A stretch of DNA of 64,000 nt from Henckelia pumila. Its lineage: Eukaryota; Streptophyta; Magnoliopsida; Lamiales; Gesneriaceae. Both the position numbers and the translations under genes were made by a program. The stretch is taken from assembly GCF_033568475.1 (NCBI RefSeq), contig NC_133122.1, positions 188,003,449 through 188,067,448 on the forward strand. The letters run 5' to 3'. Below the pieces are notes generated by a model that saw only the letters and a list, made by a program, of their open reading frames with translations, was not told the origin of the DNA and made no database searches. Each line of letters opens with the position of its first letter. The first letter of the stretch is position 1. Below, one piece after another: positions 1-10,889 of the stretch.

Positions 1-104
1 TAGGCCCAAATAATCCAAACAATGCCTCAATCCTATCCATGTTTGTATGTTTCAAAATTCAAATTTGAGTATAATTCACAGAGTATAATTCAAATAATTT
101 AGGG
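1..104. other. Junction sequence before the TE1 coding remnant
   Basis: An AT-rich stretch with a short direct repeat (GAGTATAATTCA at about 69-80 and 81-92). The frame that encodes the TE1 zinc knuckle meets a stop at about 72-74. This part is therefore not recognisable gag, and the 5' part of TE1 is missing or lies beyond a rearrangement. I see no gene here. Confidence 0.5.
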
Positions 105-959
105 CATCCTGCAGCTTCATGTCGGAAGGCTACTGGTGCTTGTTATATTTGTGGTGAGCAGGGACATCTGCGGAGAGATTGTCCTCAGCGTATGGGTTCT
201 GCTAGTGGATCGAGATCACATGTTGGATCTCAGGCTTATACTTTTCAACGTCAGCAGCCAGCACCACAGAGTTCTTCTAGTTACCGTCCACAGACTCAAG
301 GACAGGTATTTGCTCTGTCTCAGGAGCAGGCTACTGAGGGAAGCGATCGCATGTTGGCAGGTACCTTTTTGTTATGTGGTATTCCTGCACTTGTCTTAAT
401 TGATACTGGAGCATCGCATTCCTTTATTTCTAGTCGTTTTGTTAAGAGACATAGATTACCTTATGTATCATTAGATATGGATTTAGTTGTATCTACTCCA
501 CTGGAGCAGGAGGTAGTAACTAAGCGTCTAGTGATGGGTTGCCTTCTAGAGTTTGAGGGTCATGTGTTATCGGCTAATTTGATGATATTAGCGATGACAG
601 ATTTTGATTGTATTTTGGGAATAGATATGCTGACTTTGTATCATGCTACTGTGGATTGTTATCAATGTCTGATACAGTTTCATCCGGATGAGGGTGATAG
701 CTGGTACTTTTATGGTGAGGGTGCGCGACCTCCAATGCCACTTGTATCGGCTCTGAAGGCATGTCATGTCTTGGAGTCAGGTGGGGAGGGCTACCTCATC
801 TATGCAGTTGATATGTCCATAAGTAGTACGAGTATTGATCAGCTATCGGTTGTCAGCGAGTTTCCTGATGTATTCCCTGATGAGATTCCTGGTTTTCCTC
901 CGGTTCGAGAGGTTGAATTTGGTATTGATCTAGTACCAGGAACTACGCCTATATCCTGA
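105..959 (+). pseudogene. TE1 Gag C-terminus and aspartic protease remnant
   Basis: The frame opens in a retroviral CCHC zinc knuckle at about 120-190: Cys-x2-Cys-x4-His-x4-Cys, reading ACYICGEQGHLRRDC. A Ser/Gln-rich linker follows. Then comes a retropepsin-like domain with the catalytic triplet in LIDTGASHSF at about 400-423, where the active Asp is present. The domain would cut the polyprotein. The frame ends at a TGA (957-959) just before the RT. Element C has an Arg codon at the same place, so a CGA to TGA change is likely. The N-terminal capsid part of Gag is absent. This is a decayed transposon gene, not a host gene. Confidence 0.85.
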
Positions 960-2747
960 GCACCTTATCGTCTGGCACTGTCAGAGATGAGGGAATTGAA
1001 ACAGCAGTTGCAGGATCTGCTTGATAAGGGATATATTCGTCCGAGTGTTTCTCCGTGGGGAGCACCTGTGTTATTTGTCAAGAAGAAGGATGGATCGATG
1101 CGGTTATGTATTGATTACAGGCAGCTGAATCGTGTCACCATCAAGAATAAGTATCCTTTGCCACGAATTGATGATCTTTTCGATCAATTACAGGGTACTT
1201 CTGTTTACTCTAAAATAGATCTGAGATCTGGATACCACCAGATGCGGGTACGAGACTCAGATATTTCTACGACTGCTTTTAGGACCAGATACGGGCATTA
1301 TGAATTTCTGGTTATGCCATTCGGTTTGACGAATGCACCGGCAGTCTTTATGAATCTGATGAATCAGGTATTTCGAGAATATCTGGATAGATTTTTCATC
1401 GTCTTCATTGATGATATTCTTGTCTATTCTCATGATAAGGATGAGCATGCACAACATCCGAGAATTGTGTTGCAGACGTTACGAGAGAAGAAGCTGTATG
1501 CGAAATTGAGCAAGTGTGAATTCTGGCTTGATCGGGTAGTGTTTCTCGGTCATGTGATTTCTAGTGAAGGTATATCTGTTGATCCTAGTAAGATAGAGGC
1601 AGTGTTGAACTGGTCTCGTCCGACGACGGTTGCTGAGATTCGAAGTTTCTTGGGTCTAGCGGGTTATTACCGTTGGTTTATTGAGAATTTTGCACAGTTG
1701 GCCAGGCGTTTGACTCAGCTTACTCGGAAAGATGTTACCTTCATATGGTCCTCGGATTGTGAGGAGTCATTTCACGAGTTGCGTAGATGTCTTACTACTG
1801 CACCTGTGCTAGCTCTACCTTCTGGATCAGGAGGTTATGTTGTCTATACTGATGCCTCTGGTCAGGGGTTGGGATGTGTTCTGACACAGCATGGACATGT
1901 TATTGCCTATGCTTCTCGACAGTTGAAGACGCATGAGAATAATTATCCAGTACATGATCTCGAGTTAGCCGCCATTGTATTTGCACTCAAGATCTGGAGG
2001 CATTATCTTTATGGCGAGAAATTTGAGATATTCACGGATCACAAGAGTTTGAAGTATTTATTCACTCAGGCGGAGTTGAATATGCGACAGAGACGCTGGA
2101 TGGATCTTTGGAAGGATTATGATTGTGAAATCAAATATCATCCAGGTTCTGCTAATCTTACTGCTGATGCCTTGAGTCGGCAGGTGAGATTTTCTGCACT
2201 TCAGACTAGTGAAGTATCTCATATGATTCAAGAGTGCTATTCATTGAGTTTTACGCTCAAGCACAGGAAAGGGAGAAATGGGATTCGATTGTATACTATT
2301 CTATCTGAGCCAGCATTGTCTTCTCGGATCAGAGATGCTCAGATATCTGATGTTAAGACTCAGCGTTTGGCACGTATAGCCAATGGAGTTAATACATCTG
2401 GATTCCATTATCAGGTAGATGGTTTATTGTGCTTATCGAATCGAGTGGTTGTACCTGATGTTGCGGAACTCGGGAACGATATTCCTTCTCAAGCTCACAG
2501 AAGTAAATTATCTATTCATCCTGGAAGTATGAAAATGTATAAGGACTTGCGAACCAGATTCTGGTGGAAAGGGATGAAGCGGAATGTATATCAATTTGTT
2601 TCGAAATGTCAACAGGTCAAGGCTGAACACCGACGACCAGGTGGATTACTGCAGAATCTTGAGATTCCCGAATGGAAGTGGGAGCATGTGACTATGGATT
2701 TTGTCACCCACTTGCCTATGACTTCACGTCAATGTGATGCTATCTAG
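960..2747 (+). pseudogene. TE1 reverse transcriptase, RNase H and integrase zinc-finger region
   Basis: The RT starts with a typical gypsy block ([20 protein letters not shown]) and keeps its active site as FIDDILVYS at about 1406-1432. RNase H follows, with TDASGQGLG and later LTADALSR. The integrase N-terminal HHCC finger is recognisable ([10 protein letters not shown] at about 2498-2528). Its cysteine pair is damaged: the segment reads SKCQQVKAE, where element C reads [12 protein letters not shown]. Three residues including one zinc-binding Cys are thus deleted near 2607. The frame ends at TAG 2745-2747, where element C has Trp. The protein would have copied the element's RNA into DNA, but it is inactive as it stands. 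Confidence 0.9.
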
Positions 2748-3823
2748 GTCGTTGTTGACCATTTGACGAAATCAGCACATTTCATTCCTTAAAACCGGGA
2801 GTATTCTTATGATCGCATGGCACGCTTATACATCCAGGAGATAGTGCGATTACATGGGATTCCAGTGAGCATAGTTAGTGATAGAGACCTGCAATTTACC
2901 TCACGTTTTTGGGGTAGTTTTCAGCAGGAGTTGGGTACCACTCTGAGTTTAAGCACTGCATATCATCCGGAGACTGATGGGCAGTCAGAGCGGACGATTA
3001 GCACATTGGAAGATATGCTACGTTCTTCTGTCATGGACTTTGGCTAATCTTGGCAGGATCAGTTACCTTTGATCGAATTTGCCTACAATAACAGTTATCA
3101 TCGTAGTATTGATATGACACCTTTCGAGGCATTGTACGGTCGACGGTGTTGTACGCCGTTATTCTAGGATGAAGTCGGGGAACGACAAGTCGAAGGTCCT
3201 GAGTTGGTGCAGTAGATTATAGACAAGGTAGATTTGATCAAACAAAGGATCAAAATTGCTCAAGATCGGCAAGCCAGTTATGCTAATATTCACCGCAGGC
3301 CACTTCAGTTTGAGCCAGGTGAATATGTGTTTCTACGAGTATCACCTTTCAGGAAGGTGATGAGATTCAGTGTGAAAGGAAAGTTATCACCTCGTTTTTT
3401 TGGGCCTTTCAAGATACTGGAGAAGATTGGAGATGTTGCTTATCGTTTGGCATTACCGCCATCTCTTTCCAGTATACATAATGTTTTCATGTGTCGTTAC
3501 TTCGAAAGTATATAGCTGATGAATCACATGTGATTTAGTCTACTGATGTTCAGCTAAAGCCAGATCTATCGTATGTTGAACGACCATTCCGTATCCTAGA
3601 TAGGAAGGAGAAAGTTCTTCGGAACAAGACTATACCACTTGTGATGGTACAGTGGCAGCGCCGAGGCGTAGAGGAGGCAACTTGGGAAATCGAGAGCCAT
3701 ATGCGAGCAGAATATCCTGAATTGTTTGCCTTGTATTTTTTATTACCATGTAAAGATGTAATTACAGCTGTTGTAATAAAACATGGTTTGATGTTTCATA
3801 TTGTTATCTTGATTTGTCTTTAG
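2748..3823 (+). pseudogene. TE1 integrase core, C-terminal domain and chromodomain-like tail
   Basis: The integrase core is recognisable: VVVDHLTKSAHF, then [16 protein letters not shown] with the second catalytic Asp, then [14 protein letters not shown] with the Glu. It is cut by stops at about 2791 and 3045 and two more before 3220. The GPF/GPY-type segment (LSPRFFGPFKILEKIGDVAY) ends in SSIHNVF at about 3468-3488. A one-base loss there shifts the frame relative to element C. The last part (VQWQRRGVEEATWEIESHM) is the chromodomain-like tail of Tekay-type elements, thought to guide insertion to heterochromatin. The frame closes at TAG 3821-3823. Confidence 0.85.
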
Positions 3824-3850
3824 ATTTTATTTTGCGGACGAAATGTCTAA

Positions 3851-3862
3851 AGGTGGGGAGAA
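3851..3862 (+). other. TE1 polypurine tract
   Basis: AGGTGGGGAGAA lies directly against the first base of the 3' LTR. This is the position and composition expected of the primer for plus-strand DNA synthesis. Confidence 0.8.
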
Positions 3863-4010
3863 TGTAGTAACCCAGAACCCATTTTAAGATAATAATATGT
3901 TAAACATGATTAAGAGTTAGTAATTAACCAATTTCGGGGCTTAATCAACTAAAAAGATGATTTGACGAACGGAGCTTTCGTTGGCCATCAGACGCAACGA
4001 TGGAGGGGCA

Positions 4011-4153
4011 GAACGGACGCAACGTTCCTCAACGGACGCAACGTTCCTTGAGATACAAGCAGGCATGAGGTGGCTTGATGACTAAGCTACGAGTTTTGAC
4101 AAGTGTCAAACATGCAGGAACGGACGCAACAAACCCGAACGGACGCAACGTTC
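4011..4153 (+). repeat. Cluster of GC-rich 17-bp palindromic units upstream of the TATA box in the TE1 LTR
   Basis: Units GAACGGACGCAACGTTC at 4011-4027 and 4137-4153, with variants at 4030-4047 and 4118-4131. Each good unit has 5-bp inverted ends (GAACG/CGTTC). A more diverged copy lies at about 3968-4000. They lie 18-160 bp upstream of the TATA-like box, so a role in LTR promoter control is possible. This is an inference from position only. Confidence 0.65.
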
Positions 4154-4170
4154 GTGTCCGGAAATTTTGG

Positions 4171-4180
4171 CTATAAATAG
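4171..4180 (+). promoter_or_regulatory. TATA-like box of the TE1 LTR
   Basis: CTATAAATAG in the LTR, downstream of the palindromic cluster. It is a good match to the plant TATA consensus and lies at the expected U3/R position. Confidence 0.6.
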
Positions 4181-5222
4181 GGGTCTCCGGAGTTCAATTT
4201 CAAATACGAATTCCGAGTTTCCTTCTTCGATCAGTTATATAATGTGAGTTATACACTTGAGGGCCCTATCGGTTATAATAGAGGTTCTGGAATAACCAAG
4301 GTGTGGTTATAGTCATCCGGGACTAGCAACTCCAAAGGGCTATCTACGGACGAAGGTATGGTCCGGGAATCTATTTAAGTTTTGGGTGTACTTATTAGCT
4401 TAGTTAAGGCTTATAGAACTTGTGTAGTGATACGGTGAATTTTTGAATATAGGCTTGGAACCTAGGATCTACTATACTTGAACTAGCCTAGAGGTATGTA
4501 CACATTGACTGAGATTGCCAGCGAGTATACATGTTTATATGTTGCATTTATTTGACATTATTATATGGCATGATATATGATTTACCGTTTTCCATATTCA
4601 TATGTCATGTGCATATACACATTGAGCCTATACCTTGTTATACCTGATTATAGAGCCGCTCAGCTCTATACTCGATAGTCTGTCACTGAGAGTACTGCGA
4701 CGGCGGGGACATGTATGTCTGACTACTTTGGTGTACTAGATGAGTGTGGTTGCACCCAGAGGTTGATCCATGCGGTGGCAGCACTCATGTGGCGCCGGTA
4801 CTGAGCATGACTTTTCAGATGACCATTTACCAGTCATCATGTTGCATGCATTATATACATATGTTTACTCATGTTTATGTACTGGGAGTTAGCGCTCACG
4901 TCCTAATTGTTATCTTGGACACCCTATTTCATGGGGCAGGTCGCAGGATGGACGGAGCTGGTAGTTCAAGGCAGGACTAGGGAGCAGGAGCCTTGAGGAG
5001 TTTTGTATACAACAGGATTTGATATAGCTGTATAATGTTTATTTTAAGTTTTTCGATATGGTTGTATCACTACAGTATTAAGCCTGGATTTATTACTAAG
5101 CTGATATGTAAATTATGGATTATGTTTCCGCACATTTTACTCTGTTAAGCATTTTGCTTTATTACGTTTAATGCATGCTATTAGTTGTCAGTTTGTAGGT
5201 GATTCCATGCAGGGTAACTACA

Positions 5223-5574
5223 GAATCCCTTCAAATCATCCTAGCCAGATCAAGACCAGTCACTGCGCCTTCCCACCAGAGAGCTGCATCATCCATCAAC
5301 ATGTAGATTGTGCATCTGACCCAATCGGCATCCTGGGTCCCCATGTAGGCAAAGATCGTCTCCAAGGCTAGAATCCACTCCTCAGCCACAAGTAGATCAC
5401 AAGTCCACGCGAAATCCTAAGCTATCCAGCCTGATGCTCAAGTAAACTCGTGATATCAGCTAGCATGTCCATGCTGACCCTCTCAAAAGCTGCGAGTGGT
5501 AGAGCTGCAGGTGAAGGTAGAGGCGAAGGTGGATCCTGATTACCCGCATCGGAAACTACGCGACTCGGAGACAT
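5223..5574 (-). pseudogene. TE2 gag N-terminal fragment
   Basis: From ATG 5574-5572 the minus strand reads MSPSRVVSDAGNQDPPSPL and a Pro/Ala-rich leader. A stop and a frame change follow. The second frame reads EEWILALETIFAYMG, VRCTIYMLMDDAALWWEGA and GLDLARMI. The W-x3-LE and YML-DDAALWWEGA pattern is that of plant gypsy capsid proteins. The frame hits TGA at the TE1 junction. Gag would form the particle that packages the element's RNA. Truncation and frameshift make this copy dead. Confidence 0.75.
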
Positions 5575-5775
5575 ACTGCAATTCCCAATAATCCCTCACG
5601 CAACCGTAGTGCGTAGCTATGTATTTTAATTTAAAATCCTTATAACATGAATTTCAGTGAAAACTAACTCATGGGTCTCATTCGTAAAACATAATTAAAA
5701 GCATTTAAAACTCAAAGACTGGTAGTGCGACTTCTGAGCTCCACATAGCAGGCTAACCAGCCCTCCAAGGACCTT

Positions 5776-5787
5776 GCTCTGATACCA
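5776..5787 (-). other. TE2 primer binding site (initiator-Met tRNA)
   Basis: The minus strand reads TGGTATCAGAGC, the standard plant complement of the initiator-Met tRNA 3' end, two bases from the LTR edge. Confidence 0.85.
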
Positions 5788-5789
5788 AA

Positions 5790-8700
5790 TGAAACGACCC
5801 TAACTCGTAATTTTTTATTTATTTACATATATGTCCATACATATATGCATCTATACTTAAAATAGAATTTTCATAAATTTAATGCATAATAAAAATCGAA
5901 TGCATCTTAAAATTTTAAAAACTCGAACATGTTAAAAACCATGCAAACGACTATAATCTCAAAAGTAAGCAAACTAATGAGAAATAGTAAACATGTGAGG
6001 AAAATAGCTCAATACATAAAATATCTCATCATAAACTAAATAAACTGAAACATGAGCTAGCGAAGGTCACGGGTGTGCTAGCTCGCCACGGATGCATAGA
6101 GGTCTTCACCACCAGTCGGAACCACAACCTCCTGAATAACATAAAACTCACCTGCACACCATTTAGATCTAGTAAGCCTAAAGGCCCATCATTCTCTACC
6201 TTTAATAACGAGTACTACTAAATAAAACCGTATGCAAGCACATAACGTGTATAAAAATAACCTGAGGATTCTAATGCATGCATGATCGTAAAATCGTATG
6301 CATAAACTACTTCGTAATCTAAATCATAACATAATACGTAACATAATACATAACATAAGCATTTACATGTCATAAACATACAAATTATTTTCTGTGGGTC
6401 ATATCAGTGAAGTGTGACCTAATTCGATTGATCAATCTATAACCAGCGTACGTGGCGGCGAGGGTCACCGAACCTGTGGGGTTTCCCTACGCCTCCTATG
6501 CCTCGTCACCAAAACTCTGGGGTTCCGAAGACTCATAAACATAAGTGCCACTTCACCCAAACCTTTAGGGGATCCGTAGGCCCATAAACATAAGTGTCAC
6601 AAATCACATCAACTTTCCAAAAATATTTTCTTTACATGCCCGTTATCTCATCATAAAATACATGCATGAATCATGAACTTAAAAAAAATATCATTTTCCT
6701 TAAAATTTTACCCGTAAATATATATTTAATTCATTTTCATAATAAAAATCATACTTATAACAAAATGTACATATACATCTATTAAATATATATTTACGGA
6801 CTATTTTGTTTGCCACTGGCTAGTTCGAGTTGCTACCCCTTAAATAAAGCCCATAAACTTAGACTGGCTCATTAACTTTTATACTGGCCCAAAAATACTT
6901 AGACTAGCTCAATCACACTTAAAATGACCCAATCAGACTTAGATTGGCACAATTGTACTTAGACCGACTTAGAATTTAGCTCAACCAAATAAATTAAACA
7001 ACTTAGGCCCATTAACGAATTTAGCCCAATTAATAAATTAAGTCCCCAATAACTATCTTAAGTCTAATAAGCCTAACTCAATAACTAAATCAATTCATTC
7101 AAGCCTAAATAACATTTTAGCTCAAATAAACAACTCAAGCCCAATAAATAGATTAAGCACAATAAACATCTTAGACCCAATAAATAATTAAATCCAATAA
7201 ACATCTTAGGCCCAATAACAAACTTGGCCCAATGAATAAACCAAAAACTTGGACTTCTAAATAAATTATCCGGCCCAAAATAAAATAATCCGAAACCAAA
7301 CCATAACATATGACCCTAATACACTTTACCCGACCTGGACAACCCACTCGCCCGAGCCCTTCCTGAGCTGCCCGCTAGATAAACCACTCTTATAACCATC
7401 CAACTGTTCACCTAGCCGACACTAGTTCAAGACATCTTGAACCAACCCCTAAAGGGACCTAATCCAACCATCAACCATTGAACAACAACTAAGACCTAGC
7501 TATGACAGAAAAATCATCCACAATACATAAAAACATGAATAATGCATGAGTTAAAATTTGAGCTATTATATCCACATACAAATGCAACAAAACAAGTTAA
7601 TAATCAAAACTGTGAATATACTGATCTAAACGGTGTGAGCAAGGAAGGGTATAACATGCCTTTGCGTTTAAAATGCACGAGAAACGTATACGGTTGCGGT
7701 AGCACATATCAGGACTTGGGAATCTCATAATTATCCAATTTTGGAAGCTCAAATCCCTAAACTGCTAATTTCTGCCTCTAATTATCCTCAAACGGCTTCC
7801 GATCTGTGAAAAATCATACAATGGTCAAAAGTAAACCTTGGTCAAATTTGGTCAAACTTTGACAAAAAATTACCGAACTTTATTGCGCTCTCACCGCTTA
7901 ACGATTTCGAATATTGGCTCGAAACTTGGATATTCGGATCCACCATGTTGAACTGGTCAAAAATGGTTAACACGTCGGAGATCAGTGGCTCGCCGGAGAA
8001 GATGGCGCGGCGGCGGTCGTCGGAAAATTCTGAAATTTGGCAGGCTTGTAGAGCTTGACAAGACAATTCTAATGGACTAAGCCACGATCGGAGAGGACCA
8101 ACGAGGCGGCCGAAATCGGCGATGTACAGTGGCGGCGACGACGGCGTTCAAAGCTTCGATCTACCCGATTTTTCAACCGAAAAAGCTGTAATAAGATCGG
8201 GAAATGATCTACACACATCCTAGAACCTTTTAATAACACAAAAACAACAAGAATCGACCTGAAATTCGAAGATTCGCGTGAGGAAGATGATGAATAGTGC
8301 CTCACGATTCTCGACTTCGTTCTCGCCAAATCGGACATCAAAACTCATGATTCTTGGTATCGTTGTGACCGCCTCGACGAGAGCTACAAGATGGGAGGGT
8401 CAATCAACGGCGAAGGGCGGCGGCTGGCGGCCGACGACGGGAGAGGCGTGAATGGGGGTTAGGGTTTAGTGTATGTTTTAGGGGTTTAGTGCGTGAGAGA
8501 GAGTGTACCACTTAATATTATAAAAATTGGTCCTAAAATGACCCGGAATGATCCATTTCAATGATCTTGTGTTATTTTACTCCAATATGTAATTTAACAC
8601 ATTTTACAATTATCTGGAATAGCAAACTTTTACCTATCAACTAGACCAGTAAATTCTCTAATAAATAAATTGAGTCAATCTTAGGATTTGACCAGTGACC

Positions 8701-8945
8701 CAAACGGATTATTTTCTCCAAATTAAATTATCTGACATAAATATTTATTTTAATTCCAATATCTCGATAATTATCTCAAAATGCCAATATTATCAGATAT
8801 TCAGAAATAGTCAAACTCATTGACTAATTGGCACGTGTATTTTGTAAATACACTCTATAACTCATTTGGCAGTAATAATTATTTTTTCAACTCAATAATT
8901 ATTTTAATTTCCAATTAATTCGGTAATAAATTTTGGGATGTTACA
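5790..8945 (-). repeat. TE2 5' LTR (3156 bp, unusually long)
   Basis: On the minus strand it begins TGTAACATCCCAAAATTT at 8945 and ends AGGGTCGTTTCA at 5790, next to the primer site. The length is large for a gypsy LTR. It contains a degenerate minisatellite (about 6840-7300). Near 8454-8474 the minus strand carries a telo-box-like AAACCCTAA close to where transcripts might start. The longest frame inside (about 8069-8341) has no recognisable motif and is treated as chance. Confidence 0.8.
6840..7300. repeat. Degenerate minisatellite of CCCAATAAAxnCTTAG-like units in the TE2 LTR
   Basis: About twenty imperfect units of roughly 18-22 bp. They recur as GGCCCAAAAATACTTAGAC, GCCCAATAAATAGATTAAG, CCAATAAACATCTTAGGCCC and similar. 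The units are diverged, so the array is old or loosely constrained. No coding sense is visible. Confidence 0.6.
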
Positions 8946-9142
8946 ACTTAGCTAGCTCAATGGTACCAGGAATCATAAAACTTTGTACTTAAGCCTGGAG
9001 GTACAAGGTTCGATTCGTGGGGAGGGCAAAAACCCACTGCCAGGAGTGGGGAGGTCATGAGTGCGATGCCCGTCGAACCATGCGGTCCGAGCCCATACTA
9101 TAGGCTGGGGAGGGATGCGGTGGAAGGAAGTGGGTCGTTACA
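8946..9142 (+). mobile_element. tRNA-like short element fragment (SINE-like, S family relative)
   Basis: The left part resembles a pol III A box (TAGCTAGCTCAATGGTA) and about 60 bp further a B box (AGGTTCGATTCGTGGGG). The rest (GGGCAAAAACCCACTGCCAGG, ATGAGTG) aligns with the interior of the S element at 16686-16897. It ends GTGGGTCGTTACA, like the S right end. The left end abuts TE2 and has no inverted arm, so TE2 probably inserted into it. Confidence 0.6.
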
Positions 9143-10182
9143 ATATTTTTGCGTGCTCGATCCTACCAACTCGTGCGATCGAGCGCGCCCATGAGAGACA
9201 CAGACAGTAGGTTCACCATTTTCTTGGCGCTCGATCCTACCAACTCACAGGATCGAGCGCACTGACTTTTCCGAGAAATCCTTTTAAGTTATGAAACTTA
9301 TTTCTTTAGGACTCTAGTCATATTTAAGGGTTTTTGATCTCGTTTTTTGAGAGTATTATCAATCTTTTGGACGGCTGAACATGCAAGAAAACATCTGGCG
9401 GCTAGGTTCTATCTTCTCTGTTATTAGATTTTAATCTTTCTAGTTTTTGTACTTGGTTAAGGAAGACGAAACCCTTGATTTTATTCACTTTGTGAGATTT
9501 TGATTTTCAACGTTTGATTTTTATCGAGTATCAAGAGTTGTTCTGGTTTATTTCATGCTTGTGTGTTAGTTTATTAGATTGATCACCTGATAATTATTTC
9601 GTACAATCTACCGATAAATTAGAATTCAAATCCGTAATTGTTTGAATCATCTAATTTGTGAAGTTAATATTTTCTGATGTTGAATTTGTTAAATCGTAGG
9701 AACAACAATTGACTAGGCTAAATACATCCACTGGTGCAAGTGTTGTCTAGATTCATCAGTTTCACTCTATTGAATGCTACCGTGGATTTAAATCTAATTG
9801 CTGGTATTGGGTTAATTTATGGGGTAAGGATTAACTTAGAACACTGGTGTCTAGTTAACTAAAATTAAGGTAAAACGGGAATTAAATTTCCAATGATGAA
9901 TATTCAATGTGAATTAATTATTTTTAGGGAATCGATGATCGAATGAATAATTTTAAGGGTGTAGTCGACCGATACCAAGTCTCGTTATTTATTTGATCTT
10001 TCTTATTTTAATTCTTGCATAGTAGTTTTTGAAATCCAAAAACCCCCTTTTATTTATTTTCAATATTTTTAAGAACTCAAATTTCACTTTCCTCGTGGGA
10101 ACGATCCCTACTCACACTACTGCATTATTTGTTTATCTGATTGAGTCGAGTAATTTGGGCGCGACACGACTAAGCGCTGCCA
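9143..10182 (+). repeat. H 5' LTR, truncated
   Basis: It matches the 3' LTR from about 12727 onward and ends GCGACACGACTAAGCGCTGCCA. About 400 bp of its 5' part is missing, replaced by the S-like element and TE2. The missing part may lie left of the window. It has two palindromic units at 9151-9189 and 9227-9260. Confidence 0.8.
9151..9260 (+). repeat. GC-rich palindromes in the H 5' LTR
   Basis: The second unit (9227-9260) is a perfect 12-bp inverted repeat, GCGCTCGATCCT and AGGATCGAGCGC, around a 10-base spacer ACCAACTCAC. The first unit (9151-9189) is a less regular version of the same design. Three units occur in the 3' LTR. Confidence 0.75.
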
Positions 10183-10187
10183 AATTT

Positions 10188-10200
10188 TGGCGCCGTTGCC
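10188..10200 (+). other. H primer binding site (Asp-tRNA type)
   Basis: TGGCGCCGTTGCC, five bases after the 5' LTR, is the usual primer site of Tat/Athila-type elements and also occurs in element B. Confidence 0.85.
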
Positions 10201-10391
10201 GGGGAAATGCGTTTAATTTATTTGTGTTTTTGTTTTTGTTTTTGTTTTATTTTTATTATTCCTCCTAGTGCTACTCTGGTTTGTTCGTGCGTGCAGGTGA
10301 ATCTTCGGAAGAAGAAGAATGTCCATACGACCCAGAGATAGAAAGAATTTTGCATAGGCGAAGGGGGATTCTTGCGGTGTAATACTTCGAG

Positions 10392-10883
10392 ATGTTAAAT
10401 CGACAAGTATTCACAAGTTTTACCAAACAACATGGAGAGTCATTCTACCCAGCATGGAAGAGATTCAAAGATTTGGAAAACATCTTTCGGTATCATGAGT
10501 TTTCTAACTATTCTCTCCTTACAATTTTTCTTTATGGTTTGGATGCAGTGACAAGAAGATGGGTAGTTGATGGAGCTTTCACAACCGGTATTTCAATATT
10601 TTACCGAGATGAGGATACCATGAGACACCTGTTGGATGATATGGAAGAGTTTGACTATTACCGGTATTTGCAATCTCAATACCCGGATTTTACAGACCAA
10701 ACATTTGAGCTTCAAAAGGAGGAGGGAAGTTGTTCGCAATTGATCTTACATCCGCTGGAGGATATAATGAGCAAGTTTGTGGCATCGACTGAGAAAACTG
10801 TAAAAGATCTAAAAAATTCTAGATGTCACCTTGTGGAGCACATAGAGAATATCAAGAGATCAATCGTCCATGAATACCGATAA
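10392..10883 (+). pseudogene. H Gag-like fragment
   Basis: A 163-residue frame beginning MLNRQVFTSFTKQHGESFYP. The segment GESFYPAWKRFKDL is the conserved capsid motif of Tat/Athila Gag, which in element B reads GKIFYQCWDKYKELLNTCPH. The upstream capsid part is missing and there is no zinc knuckle. The rest is helical and charged (MRHLLDDMEEFDYYRYLQS). The frame closes with TAA at 10881-10883, and another frame opens a few bases later. It is best seen as a Gag remnant kept in a non-autonomous element. Whether it is made is unknown. Confidence 0.6.
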
Positions 10884-10889
10884 CATGAA

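Larger units (their letters stand above)
102..5222 (+). mobile_element. TE1: 5'-truncated Ty3/gypsy retrotransposon, Tekay/Del chromovirus type
   Basis: The order is Gag zinc knuckle, protease, RT, RNase H, integrase, a chromodomain-like tail, a polypurine tract and a 3' LTR. The 3' LTR (3863-5222) starts TGTAGTAACCC and ends GGGTAACTACA. The proteins match element C, at 20.5-24.9 kb on the other strand, almost throughout. The 5' LTR and most of gag are missing from the window. The LTR ends inside the antisense gag of TE2, so TE1 probably inserted into TE2. GAATC at 5223-5227 would be one copy of the target duplication, with its partner outside the window. Several stops and an indel make it defective. 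Confidence 0.9.
3863..5222 (+). repeat. TE1 3' LTR (1360 bp)
   Basis: It starts TGTAGTAACCCAG and ends CAGGGTAACTACA, a near-inverted pair of termini, and follows a polypurine tract. A TATA-like box CTATAAATAG is at 4171-4180. A cluster of GGACGCAACGTTC units lies just upstream. A block at 4922-4941 (CCCTATTTCATGGGGCAGGT) is shared with the LTRs of C, D and the solo LTR. Short frames inside are shadows. Confidence 0.9.
5223..8945 (-). mobile_element. TE2: minus-strand Ty3/gypsy element, 5' LTR and start of gag
   Basis: Read on the minus strand: a long LTR (8945 down to 5790), an initiator-Met tRNA primer site (5787-5776) and a gag start at 5574. It is cut at 5222 where TE1 begins, so the rest of TE2 should lie to the left of TE1, outside the window. 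ACTTA at 8946-8950 would be its outer target duplication, but the partner is not in the window. Confidence 0.8.

Noticed and set aside
8069..8341. 90-residue frame on the minus strand in the TE2 LTR
   Set aside because: It lies wholly within an LTR and has no recognisable motif. Arg/Ser-rich content follows from base composition near the transcript start.
8454..8474. Telomere-like AAACCCTAA as an interstitial telomere tract
   Set aside because: A single copy only. At best it is a telo-box promoter motif in the LTR.
8990..9040. Possible functional tRNA gene
   Set aside because: A and B box-like motifs are present but I could not form a cloverleaf with anticodon arm, and the flanks match a repeat family. 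SINE-like origin is more likely.
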